Below the pieces are notes generated by a model that searched no databases, had not been told where the DNA came from, and worked only from the letters and a program-made list of their open reading frames with translations. This document shows, piece after piece, positions 1-11,000 of a DNA stretch of 64,000 bases; the stretch's first letter is position 1, and each line of letters opens with the position of its first letter. Both the position numbers and the translations under genes were made by a program. Origin of the DNA: Membranipora membranacea (Eukaryota > Bryozoa > Gymnolaemata > Cheilostomatida > Membraniporidae); assembly GCA_914767715.1 (NCBI GenBank), contig OU612065.1, positions 8,804,001 to 8,868,000 of the forward strand, written 5' to 3'.

Positions 1-2
1 TT

Positions 3-3000
3 ACGGGTTTAGCCGTCAAAGAGATTTATAGGGAAATACTGGCTGAGATGGAAGCTGGTGACTCCTCTAGGCTGGCAGAGGTGAGAGCCTTATCATCTCA
101 GATGCACCCATCTATCTTCCAATAAAGCTGTGATTGACGACTCTCTAAGATCTATTTGATCGACTTAGATACAGTGATCTCTGATATGTGATACATGGTA
201 CCTTTGTGTTATGTGAACTCAAACCCATCCAATGTCTCAGCTGTTTGATTCATGAAAATATCATTGGTAATCTGAATATACCTGATGTAATCGTGCAATG
301 TTGATAATTACATAAACCAAATTGTGGAAAACAAAACTTGCCGCAGCATTGTTGTCCGTCAACCGTCAACAGTCTTTTTGTATACATCATTCGTTCTTAA
401 AACTTCTAATGATGAATATTTGCCTATTGATAGATTCACGGCCTTACCTCAGGGCTAAAAGCCTTCTCGACAGAGAAAGCCGCAGAGCATATAGAGATAT
501 GTCGGAGAGCTTGCGGCGGACACGGATACAGCCATGCTAGTGGGATACCTAAAATATATCAGAGGAGTGTGCCAGGATGTACGTACGAGGGCGAGAACAC
601 TGTCATGTACCTTCAGTGTGCCAGGTGTGTTCTAAGTATTTGTTACAAGGCAATGTGATTTTGACATTGACTGTCTTCACTTTACAGGATATATCATCTA
701 TCTGAATTTACTTTACAAGCGAAGCAGACAGCAATTCATACATAACCCTTGAAGCGGTATGGTTTCTGATTCCAAGTGGTCTGCATTCCCAATATGTTCC
801 ATGGATATATCCAGGATGATACTATTCTTTCTATTTTAGATCTTTGGTAAAGTTCTTAACAATGGCTCAGTCCGGTCAAGAAGTACCTCAGACTGTGAAT
901 TTTTTGAGAGAAGATACTACTGTCCCACAACACCTTGCGACAGCTTCCACCTTCAACAGTCTTCTTCTGAGACAAGCCGTCCGCCTCAATTGTTCAAGGT
1001 AAACACTGTAGCCACAGTGAGCAGATTTGCAAAAATCTGTGAGAAGTGCTAGGTACCCTTTATTTGGTGTTATTTAGAAAAAATGATATAATCAAATGTT
1101 GGATGACTGTGGCGGAGGTTAAATTTTGTTATTAAGTTAGTGTTCTCCTTTCGGGGATTTTACTCTGTGATTGCCGCTGATATTTTCAGGCTGCTGAAGA
1201 CATCTGCTACTAAATTACAGACATTAACTCAGAGTATGGGTCTTGAGGATGCATGGAACCAATCATCCCTAGAATTAGTAGAGGTAGCTAAGGTAAGATA
1301 TTACCTGAGTTACTGCAAAAATCCTGCACTGGACATAATAATATGTATTCTCTATCACTGGCTATGGTTGAATGCTGGTTAGTCATGAGGGACAATGATG
1401 CATAAAGAGTGATAGGTGGAGATCAAACTGTATTAGATCGAAGCAGTATCTATGTGAGGCCATTAAAGGCAGTGCATCATGGTTATATCCTTACTGCCGC
1501 TCATGCTGTGAAAGAGCTTCTACATAGTTCACTGAGACTGCCTATTACTTGTCATATGAATTGTGTTCTCATGTGAAAATAAATGACAACTCCCTCTGAA
1601 TCTTTATTAACATTTTGTCAAATTATCAGTGGCAGGTCTAGGTCAGGTCATATTACTTAATGTTAGCATTGATTGCTCATATTTAATACCGGTGGCATTT
1701 TTATGTTCTTTCAGGCTTTTTCATTCTACATGACAGTAGACTTATTTACGGATGCACTAACTAAACGGAAATGGGAGGTGACTGCTAAGACAGCCATGTC
1801 TCACTTATGTGAATTCTATACAGTCAATGGTATCTTGAATGAATCCGGCACATATCTGCAGGTATGTGTGTTGGCAATATAATGTCTCAATGGTAAACGC
1901 GAGTAGGTATGGGAGGGAGGGAGGGAGGGAGGGAGGTATGCACTGGGACATGGTGCTCTGGCCTGCTGGTTTGTAAGACAATACCTGTATGTTCCACCCG
2001 GGGATACAGCAACAAGTCAAGGCTTCAGTCTATGTGGCGGGACCCTTGTTTTTTAAATTTTTTAATGTCTCATTTTTATATCCTTTATCCTTCAAGAAAC
2101 AAAATTTACATTGTTTTAAATCTGGCTAAATAGTGCTTTAGTAAGCAAGTTGCTGTGTGTTGTCTCTATTAGTTTCATTAATATTTGAATTTTGAACTCT
2201 CAATGATAACTTACAGGAATTAAAATAAATGCTTCTCTGTCAACCGATATTGTTAGAAAAAATAGCCCAGGTTAGTAGATTAAATTCTATTGGGTATACA
2301 TACTGACTCTCGTGATCTCACTGGGCATGTAGATCACTGATAAACTAGGCTATCATTACCACAAAGCAGGTGTCGTAAGGCTAAGTATGCATCCTGCGTG
2401 ACTTGAATTTGCGCATGTGCAAGAACAATGAGTTTAGTTTGGGTTCTGATTGCAACTTTGGAAAGGGGAAATGGGATATCCCCTGCATAAACTGTCAATC
2501 AAAATCAGCTAATAATGACAAGAGAGGATAACTATTGATAACAAATCCGCACGCTTTGGGAAGTATGTCACCAGAGCAGGTAGCCAATCAGATGGCTTCG
2601 GAATTCCGAGGCTCAATTTTGCAGAGATCAGCTCATGCCCAGAGCTGAGCATGCGCAGAATGTTGGGTATATAACCTGCCCTTTATATAATGTTTTTTTT
2701 TTGCAAACCCCAATAAGACAAAAAAAATCCATTTTTTGGTGCATCTGTCATTATATTTGAGGTAGGTATGACTGCTTAAAAATATTTTATCTTAATCCTG
2801 TAATCCTACTAATTGGTAATCAAAATTTTACTTTGAACCGTAAATCCCAGGTCAGATAAAATTATCACAATCATGTCATTTAACATGGTGACTCCATGAA
2901 ATGGTGCTATGTGCTCTGGTATCTTTACACCAAGCCAAAACTGGCCATTGCCGGACAAGTATGAGGACAGTCAAGTGCTACGGCATCACTTGTCTCATAA

Positions 3001-4600
3001 TAATAAGTGCAAGTACACCAATTAGGGACACACTCAGCACCAGACACCTTGGGGCACCCTGGAGCAGTGTCACAAGGATTTTTCTCACATGCATCATGCT
3101 CTTTTGTGTGCAAAAAGCAAGTTTTGCAAAACTGGTCCAAAGCTGGAGGTAAAATTAGACAATTAAACGGGCAGTACGGCAGCGCTTCTCCATTCAGCTC
3201 ATAGTGGTAGTTCCCGCAAGCGAAACAGTTGTCAGTAATACACTCAGCTCCCTTGGGCGCTGCAGGACAGCCATCTTTAGGGCAGGGATCAGAATCTGGA
3301 CAGTCCTTCATCAATTCTGTCACATCACACGGCCCACAGAGCTTTTTCAAGGTTATGCCATCAATACGTGTCACCCACGCTGAAATAGGGAAACATTGTT
3401 ATTTGAATGAACTGAAATGATGGTTTGTTTTGCATCTTAAAATCAATTTAATACTACCCAAAGACCAAAGCATGTTATAGTCAAGCAGTTACTTGTGTCT
3501 GATTTGCATGGTTAAAAATTCAGTGCTCTACTGGGCATGAATTTTGGATGGTGGAAAGAGTGCCTTCCATAAGGGAAGGTAACCCTCATTCTCTGTATTA
3601 CGATATCACAGTCCCCCGGATGTGCTTGTTTCTTGTATTGCACATCCGGGAGACTGTGACATCATAATGCAGAGAATGAGAGTTACCTTCCCTATTTTTA
3701 AGGCACTCTTTCTACCATCAATAATTCCTACCATGTAGAGCGTTGGATTTTTATACCATGCAAATTGCACATAACGTTATATAAGTAACTGACTGACTAT
3801 AACATGCTTTGGTTTATGGGTATGAATATATCATTCAATGAGGTAAGGGTTGTTGTTGTAGCTATTTCTCTTATGCTTAAAAGAAAACTTACCAATGATA
3901 ACTAAGGGAAAAATCAGTTGTTTGTTGCTGCCTTCCATGTTCACAAGACTCCGACAAATGCTCAATTGTCATGTGGGATCCAGTATCTGCATTGCATTAT
4001 CTAAAATATGATGTTTGAAACAGCTGTGACCGGTGCAAAATTGTCAAATATTGTAGAAATTACTCTAGCTTTTATGTGATCTTCAAATGCAGACGCCAGT
4101 GACCACATTACAAGATGACAGGTATACCTGATGTCTTATAACTATAGTGCTAGACCTTTTTAGATGGGTATGTTGACACCGGAGCAGATTTCAATTCTCG
4201 AATCACAGAGAATACAGCTTATGTCTGTTTTAAGACCTAATGCTGTAGCTTTGGTGGATGGATTTGATTACCCAGACAGACTGCTGAATAGCTGCCTTGG
4301 ACGATATGATGGTCAAGTTTATGACGCACTGTATGAGTATGCCAAAAATTCCTCTCTCAACAAAGAACAGGTATAGAACAGTTTTAGGAGTGCCATTGCC
4401 CTTGGTCCAAACAGTCACATACCAGATTTGTTGATTCGGATAAATCCTTGAAACTTTTAAAAATGCTAGGTCAGCATAACTGAGTTATGATACTACAATG
4501 ATTAATTATGTAATGCCATTGTAAATCTATTTTACAGGTTCATCCATCCTTCCATAAATATGTGAAACCAATGCGTGATGCACTCAAGGCCAAGCTGTGA
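3..4600 (+). CDS. ACOX1-like: Peroxisomal acyl-CoA oxidase, C-terminal half (5' end lies left of the window)
   Basis: Flavoenzyme that carries out the first, H2O2-producing step of peroxisomal fatty-acid beta-oxidation. Seven coding exons were traced: 3-80, 434-624, 840-998, 1190-1292, 1715-1861, 4164-4370, 4538-4600. All borders are GT-AG and phases close, giving the last 315 residues; the family is about 660 residues long. Visible signatures are [19 protein letters not shown], then [13 protein letters not shown], then [15 protein letters not shown], whose YEGEN carries the catalytic Glu known in this family. The C-terminal domain contains [35 protein letters not shown] and [10 protein letters not shown], and ends in AKL-stop, a PTS1-type peroxisome signal. 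The 2.3 kb intron 1862-4163 contains another gene on the opposite strand. A possible poly(A) signal AATAAA is at 4949. ACOX1 versus another ACOX paralogue is not resolved. Confidence 0.95.
1909..1936. repeat. GGGA simple repeat
   Basis: Short (GGGA)n microsatellite of about six units in an intron of the acyl-CoA oxidase gene. The short open frames over it are low-complexity artefacts. Confidence 0.8.
2925..3938 (-). CDS. Secreted cysteine-rich protein CRP1, nested in an acyl-CoA oxidase intron
   Basis: Two coding exons on the minus strand: 3938-3893 (ATG through ..LVII plus one base) and 3379-2925, joined in phase, encoding 166 residues. The N-terminus has a short hydrophobic stretch ([12 protein letters not shown]) that can act as a signal peptide, so the protein is probably exported. 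The mature part is rich in Cys and Pro and contains two related modules. Module A starts at [20 protein letters not shown] and ends CPFNC. Module B starts at [20 protein letters not shown] and ends CPHTC. Both share the pattern GCP, then AEC, two closely spaced Cys, Y-Y, and a final CPxxC. I do not recognise the family; a protease inhibitor, matrix or antimicrobial role would be a guess. The gene lies entirely inside an acyl-CoA oxidase intron, antisense to it, and its own intron carries a foldback element. CRP2 is a paralogue about 3 kb away. Confidence 0.8.
3451..3820. mobile_element. About 370-bp foldback (hairpin) MITE in the CRP1 intron
   Basis: Nearly the whole element folds on itself. 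The left side reads CCCAAAGACCAAAGCATG and the right side is its reverse complement with few changes. An inner arm pair runs from 3549 to about 3720, containing GGGAAGGTAAC, CATTCTCTG and CACAGTC..CCGGATGTGC, around a loop near 3628-3642. The paralogous CRP2 intron reads CAATT-TA-TGAATA uninterrupted near 6490. The filled site has TA on both sides (3449-3450 and 3821-3822), which fits a TA target duplication of Tc1/mariner type. The left end has about six extra bases outside the matching arm. There is no coding capacity, so it is non-autonomous. Confidence 0.8.
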
Positions 4601-5394
4601 TCCTACATACACATAGGTAAGAAATTAGAAGAATCACTTAATAAGAACACCAAATGAGGAGGTTGTGTGTCACGACCAGGTATGACTGGCAGTCGTCTTC
4701 ATATCTCAGCCAAAAAACTCATAATACACATCAATCAGATTCTGGGCTACAATTGATTGCAGTTAGGTGCACCTCCGCATCAAATGCCCAGGAATCAATA
4801 TGTGATAAAAAGAGATATTATGTTCATTTTTCCTTTTTTACTAAAATACTCTAATTTTAAATGACAATTTGTTTTGTTTTTACTAACTTTTTGTTTGTGC
4901 TTATTGACTATCAAACATTTTGTTATAGGTTTATTCTTTTGTCGACCAAATAAACCATTAGGAAATATCAAAATATTCCACAAAAAGAATTTAAACTGTC
5001 AGTAGAAAAATTGATTGACAATATGGATTACCACAGAGAGGTAGTTAAGGCAGGGAGAATATAATACTGCATTTGTTGGAGAGATAAATGACTGCCTTAA
5101 ATAATAAAATCTCTAAAGCTTATATTTTGCTTCAGGGGTCAAAAAGTTATTCAATGTTTAATAATCGCGTTCTCTTGGCAAATAAGAGCATAACTCCCTG
5201 ATGATAAGTTTCATCCTGTATTGATAAGTACTTGTATTTGCTACTACAATTCAACTTCCCCTGGAATGGACCAGTTTAATCGAAGTGGCTAAATGCCATT
5301 CCCTTAAATTTGGAATGCTGTTAAGCATTTAATCTAATCATGTATGTATGTAATCAACTCTATCGTAAATATGAACACAACTAGAAAAAATAAA

Positions 5395-5565
5395 GCTTGT
5401 CTTGCCCCGTAAGTAATGAAGGTCATTACCACATATTTTTAGGCTATGACATCAATTATCTCCTCTTGTCTGGTTGTGGTTGCAGCACTGTTGCTGACAT
5501 TGTCTTTTGTCATAATCTTATACATTCTTATTATATGTCCATCGTGTGCTGCATGAAAAAACTGC
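5395..5565 (-). pseudogene. Duplicated fragment of the PRDM14-like last exon
   Basis: The reverse strand reads HAAHDGHIIRMYKIMTKD, then [20 protein letters not shown]. It parallels the PRDM14-like last exon at 8003-8149 ([18 protein letters not shown]..). The zinc-finger Cys pair and the first His context are lost, because the fragment starts at the duplication breakpoint. It has no upstream exons of its own, so it is a duplication relic. It shows that the duplicated block originally ran from the oxidase 3' end into the convergent PRDM14 3' end. Confidence 0.75.
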
Positions 5566-5924
5566 AACAATCAATCATATCTAGAATTAGTAGAGGTAGC
5601 TAAGGTAAGATACTACCTGGACTTGATAATAATGTATTCAATATCATTGGCTGTGTTTGGATGCTGGCCATGATGCAAAAAGAGTGATAGGTGGAGATCA
5701 GACTGTACTAGATTGAAGCACTTTCTAGTACATCCATGGACGGCAATGCATCATGGTGATATCCTTACTGGCGTTTCCCCTGTGAAACAGTTATTCTGGG
5801 AATACAAAATTTAGTTTACCGAGATTACCAATTACGAAATTTCAGTATATCATATGCCAGCTTTAATAACCATATCATTTAAAAAGTATGACTCTATGAT
5901 ATGATGTTATCCGCTATGGCAGGG

Positions 5925-6630
5925 TTACACGAAGCCAAAACTGGCCATTGCCGGACAAGTATGAGGACAATCAAGTGCTACAGCGCCGAGTGTCTCATAA
6001 TAATACGTGCAAGTACACCAATTAGGAACACACTCAGCAACAGACATCTTGGGGCACCCTGGAGCAGTGTCACAAGGATTATTCTCACATGCATCATGCT
6101 CTTTTGTGTGCAAAAAACAAGATTTGCAAAACTTGTCCAAAGCTGGGGGTAAAATTAGACAATTAAACGGGCAGTATGTCAGAGCTCCTCCATTCAGCTC
6201 ATAGTGGTAGTTCCCGCAAGCGAAACAGTTGTCAGTAATACACTCAGCTCCCTCTGGTGCTGCAGGACAGCCATCTTTGGGGCAGGGATCAGAATCAGGA
6301 CAGTCCTTCATCACTTCTGTGGCATCACATGGCCCACAGAGATTTTCGAAGTTCACGCCATCAATACATGCCACACACACTGAAATCAGGATATATTAGA
6401 ACTGACATGATAGTTTGCTTTAATTGTTACCATGGACTTGATCATTTACTGGATCCAACCCCAAATTAGTTTTGCATTTCAAAGTCAATTTATGAATATA
6501 TCATTCTATAAGGAAAAAGGATTTTTTTACAAAGCATGAAGTTGTAGCGTTTTTACCCAAGCTCAAGCTAAAAAGAAAACTTACCAATGATAACTAAGGG
6601 AAAAATTAGTTGATCATAGCTGCCTGTCAT
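5925..6630 (-). CDS. Secreted cysteine-rich protein CRP2, paralogue of CRP1
   Basis: Two coding exons, 6630-6585 and 6379-5925, with the same intron position and phase as CRP1 and also 166 residues. The leader is hydrophobic ([14 protein letters not shown]) and carries two cysteines absent from CRP1. The mature region keeps every cysteine of the two internal modules (module [21 protein letters not shown]; module B: ..[15 protein letters not shown]). Differences are mostly substitutions, and both frames are intact over 166 codons although the adjacent oxidase copy has decayed. This suggests that CRP coding function has been kept under selection. The function is unknown; export is inferred from the leader. 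Confidence 0.8.
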
Positions 6631-6902
6631 GTTCACAAACCTCCGACAAATGCTCAATTGGCCTTGTGGTATTTACATTTCATTATCTAATAAAATTATG
6701 TTTTAAACAGCTGTGTCCAGTGCAAAACGAATCAAGTATCGTGGAAAAGACTCTTCAACAGCTTTTATGTAATCTTCCAATGCTTAGGCCTACGCCTGTG
6801 ACCACTTTGTGAGATGGTGGCATGTGATTCGTTTCCCCTGGTAATCCTGATGTCTTAGTCTTAGTGTGTAACAATAAAACAGCGCTATACCTTCTTTTCT
6901 GA

Positions 6903-7370
6903 TGGGTATATTGACACCTGAACACATTTCCATTCTCAAATCACAGAGAATACAGCTATGTCTGAGTTGAGACCTAATGCTGTAGCCCTGGTGGATTGGT
7001 TTGATGTCCCAGACAGATTGCTGGATAGCTGTCTAGGTTGATATGATGGTCAAGTTTATGATGCTTTGTATGAGTATGCCAAAAGTTCCTCACTCAACAA
7101 AGAACAGGTAGAGAAAACACTTTTGAATGTGCCGTCTTCCTTGGCCCTAACAGGAACCAGATTTGTTGATTTGGTAACAGATAAATCTCTGAGACCTTTT
7201 ATAAATGCAAGTATCAGTATGTGATCCAAATGCTGCTCAATGGTATAAAGTTGATTAACGATGGTAGTTTTTTTTAATTACGTAATTCTATTGTAAATCT
7301 ATTTTGTAGGTTCATCCATCCTTTCATATTATATAAAACCAATGGCACTCAAGGCCATCATTATAGCTTT
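6903..7370 (+). pseudogene. Decayed acyl-CoA oxidase C-terminal exons
   Basis: Position 6903 onward parallels the intact oxidase exon at 4164-4370 but is broken. One T is missing where the functional copy reads CAGCTTATGTCT (frameshift near 6957), and a TGA replaces the Arg codon after the Gly of LGRYDG (near 7038). The final-exon counterpart at about 7311-7360 has lost bases and the AKL terminus. No exon 5 counterpart is present. It is a relic of the tandem duplication and cannot make a functional C-terminal domain. Confidence 0.9.
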
Positions 7371-7819
7371 TTAATGCAAACTTGATTTTTCTTTTGACAA
7401 CCGCAAAGTTCCATTATATTTAAGGTTTATATTTTTGTCGACCAAATAAAACAATAGAAAATCAAAATAAAGAAAAATACCAAAAAAAAATATTCCAAAC
7501 TGTTAGTAGAAAAATAGATTGAAAATATGGATTATCACAGAGAAGCAGCAGATGAGGCAAGTAGAGATAAATGACTGCCTTAAATAATAAAATCTCTAAA
7601 ACCAAGTTGATAGTTCTATGAAGCTTGTATCAAAGAGTACTCCTTGCTTGTATTTAGCTTCAGGGGTCAAAAAGTTATTCTATATGTAGGCCTAGTAATT
7701 GCATTCTCTTGGCAAATAAGAGCACAACTCCCTGATAATAAGTTTCACCCTACATTGGTAAGTACCTCTATTTGCTACTACAACTCATTTAACACAATTC
7801 AGCGTTGCTAAATTTAATT

Positions 7820-7870
7820 CCCTCGCCAGGGGGCCGTCGGGCGAGGGGCAAAGTCTGGGGGGCTCAGACT
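7820..7870. repeat. GC-rich double hairpin insertion in duplicate copy B
   Basis: There are two small inverted repeats: CCCTCGCC pairing with GGCGAGGG (7820-7847), and AGTCTG pairing with CAGACT (7852-7870). Copy A has no counterpart; its sequence near 5305-5320 passes directly from ATTCCC to TTAAATTTGGAATG. The stretch is strikingly GC-rich against its AT-rich surroundings. Confidence 0.65.
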
Positions 7871-8002
7871 AATAATTTAGGAATGTTGTCATGTATTTAA
7901 TTGGATAATCATGTAGGCATGTGATCAATTCTATCGTAATTATGAACACAACTAGAAAAAATGTCTTGCCCCCGCAAGCTATGAAGGTTTTACCACTTAT
8001 TC

Positions 8003-11000
8003 TTAGGCTACAACATCAATTATCTCCTCTTGTCTGGTTGAGGTTGCAGCAGAGTTGCTGACAGTGTCTTTTGTCATTACCTTATGCGTTCTTCTAACAT
8101 GACTATCGTGTGCTGCATGAGATGCAAAGGCCTTTCCACAATATTTACACTGAAAATAGAAAGAAATACATAGTGAGGGTAACTCTTATTGGCTATAAAA
8201 CACTCCCAGATTATACCATTGCGTGTTGTTTATGATATGATGGCTGACTGGTTTATCCATACCCTACCTCAAAACATTCTCACTAGACAAAGACATTGTA
8301 CGGGACACTGTAAATGTAAATTGCAAATATAGAAATAAGTGTCCTTAGTCTATATTATATTTGGTGTAAAGCTATTCATCAGCTCAATAACGGTTTTAAG
8401 ACTTCCTAGAGATGTCGGCAGAAGTATAGGTTAAAGTGACAGTGAGTCACTGTAATTAATTGGTATCAGTCATTACTGTTTGAACCCCTACTAGGGTCAG
8501 GAATCCCTTTGATTTTTCATAATTATAACTTTGGATAGAGTGCATCCATAATGTTTAGCCAACATAACAGCAATTGTCGGCATTAATCGAGCAATCAAGT
8601 AAACTGTCACCTCTATGCCAATGTGTCCGGCAATCAATCATCACCCTATCTTCCCATTTATCTGTTATGGGTTCACCTAATACCTGTGTATAATTAAATG
8701 ATACATTTGTTCTTTAATAAGAGGGCCATCAAGCAGCGGAGAAATGTAAATTGAACATGGCAATCTCAGGTGGTACCTTAAATATTTAAACATGATTACA
8801 GGGGATTATCCTAGCTATGTTCCACAGGCATATACACTACTCTTCTATCTCTATGATCACTAAGGCACGCTGTAATCATTGATTAGTGTTGGAAAGTCAG
8901 TGCATTCTGCTGATTAAGATCTGGATTCAAGTCCATTCATATTGAGATGGAGTCTGTTGGTTGTAGTGTGACATGATAGTGATGGTCTTCCAATATACTC
9001 AACACCCATAGAAAAGTCAGACAGCAATATCGTGAAGAAATTAAAATCCGTTGAGATTTATGGGAACAACATAGAGGAGCCGGGAAATGATGAAAAAGAC
9101 GAATTATAGACTCACGGAATTATAGGATCCAAATGCCATATTATTTAACTGTTAATTTATGAGTTGACCAGATTGCTTATTATGTTGATCAGTGGGGGAC
9201 AATGCCATTAAATTTCGGCTCTTGAGATGCTGCTATGATTACAATGACAAAGACAGCGGCATCGCTGCCAGATTGGCATCATATCGTGGGATGAGAATCA
9301 GGCGAGCACTTAGTTGACTCACGATGGGGGTTGGTTGTTTAGCTTGTACCTGAATGACTCCCGAGGTTTTAATAGAACCAGATAAATATATACACAGGAA
9401 GATGTTGTACTAAGTTGACAGGAACCGGATTGGTTACAGACGCAAAGTGTCCTCTATCACCAAAAGGTTATCGTGATAAAACATAGACTCAGTATTCTAA
9501 CCTCAATCTCCCTGATTGTGATAAGATTGTCCAACTTATCATGGAGACCCGTGCAGACGGGTGCAAAATCTATGAATTAAGAGCTATCTATACACACCTT
9601 GAAAGGTTTTTCACCAGAATGCTGTCTTATGTGGGTTCGTAGTATGCTTGACGCTGTGAAAGCTTTGCTGCAGAACATACATTTATAAGGCCTCTCCCCG
9701 GAGTGTACTCTCAAATGTTTGTTGAGACTGGATGACTGACTGAACTGCTTAGAGCAGATATTGCACTTATGAGGCCGATGTTTCTCATGTACATGGAGTA
9801 CATGTATTCTAAGCCTATCTCTCTTCTCAAACGACCTGTGTGAATAAAATATTGTGAAGACAATGGACTGACTGATAACAATAAAAGTACAGCGGTCTGA
9901 TGGAGTGTGTCTGTCAATGAATGGATGCTGAGTCATAGAGGTTGCCAAGTGCTGCCTGAGTATATTGTATAAACAGTCTAGGCAATGATAGAGATGTAGG
10001 GAGAGAATGAACCTGTTGATGTATACCCTGTCGGAAAAACGTCTATTAAGTTTACAACCTTTTAACAAAAAGTGGGAATAAAAATATGTAATTACCTGCT
10101 GCAAAGTTTACATGGGAATTTTCTGTCTCCATTGTCCACACATCTGGTGTACTTTAGATGTTTGTCTCTGTAATACTTGTAAGCGAATATTTTACCGCAC
10201 TGGTCACATTTGTACCCTTCATCGTTCCCTGCAAATACACGGAATACATTTCAAATATTTCATCTGACTGACAACATCAGTTTTTCATCACTCAAAATTA
10301 TGCCTATAGGGTTTTTATTGGAAAAGGATACATTTGCATATACTGTTAGGATTCTGAAAATCCGCGTTTGATGGCCACCAAGCTTGAAAAATTTCATAAT
10401 TGATATTTATACTGGAGTGTCGCACCATAGGCTACCTCTCTAAACATATAATCATACAAATGTGATATTTAGGATTTGCAGAAAAAATTAGAATAAAGAG
10501 GATTTGGAATACACCAAAGTCATTGGGTGTGATGTGAGAGTCATACAATTAGCAAAAAAAGTAATTAACTTTTGGATCATAACAAAAAAGTTGTCAAATC
10601 TTGTGACAACAACACGGAATTCACAGGCATCAGGGACTTTTTGCAGGGTCCCAACAAACACAACAACACGACGTGAAATCATCATTGCGTCTGTGTGGTT
10701 TGTATTGTTAGACAATTTTACCGAGTAAGGATAAATATATGTATACATATAAATATACATGTATGTCACTCTGAGGTGATATGCAAATTTTAAAATACAT
10801 GTCTATTTATAGGAGAAGGAGATCTATGGCGTTATTTCAGCTGGTTTTATCATCCAATAAAATTAACTTTTTGATATTTTAACTCACTGTCAGTTTTGAA
10901 TATGTTAGATTGCGGTAGTTTTATCTCAGGAGAAACAGGAAAGTCTGCACACGAATAAACCAACAGCTCGTTGCCAGAAGGTATCGACTTCATCACTCTG

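Larger units (their letters stand above)
1270..5560. repeat. Segmental tandem duplication, copy A
   Basis: This span covers the end of acyl-CoA oxidase exon 4, its downstream introns and exons, CRP1, and a fragment of the PRDM14 3' end. It matches 5581-8125 in the same order. Copy A keeps a working oxidase tail but only a PRDM14 remnant. The copies are alignable by eye across coding and non-coding sequence, for example the stretch containing GTGATAGGTGGAGATCA near 1410 and 5684. Confidence 0.85.
5581..8125. repeat. Segmental tandem duplication, copy B
   Basis: The copy starts at TAGAATTAGTAGAGGTAGC, the 3' end of oxidase exon 4 including its splice donor, and runs through CRP2 and the dead oxidase exons into the intact PRDM14 last exon. 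It is about 1.7 kb shorter than copy A. The oxidase exon 5 region is missing here, as is the foldback element of the CRP1 intron. A GC-rich hairpin insertion at 7820-7870 is found only in this copy. Confidence 0.85.

Noticed and set aside
322-540. 72-codon plus-strand frame at the left end
   Set aside because: It overlaps the real acyl-CoA oxidase exon 434-624 in another frame; the oxidase frame encodes [13 protein letters not shown].
2901-3420. Several plus-strand frames over the CRP1 exon, and the same at 5901-6469
   Set aside because: They are antisense shadows of the cysteine-rich coding exons; only the minus-strand frame has splice logic, a leader and a conserved cysteine pattern.
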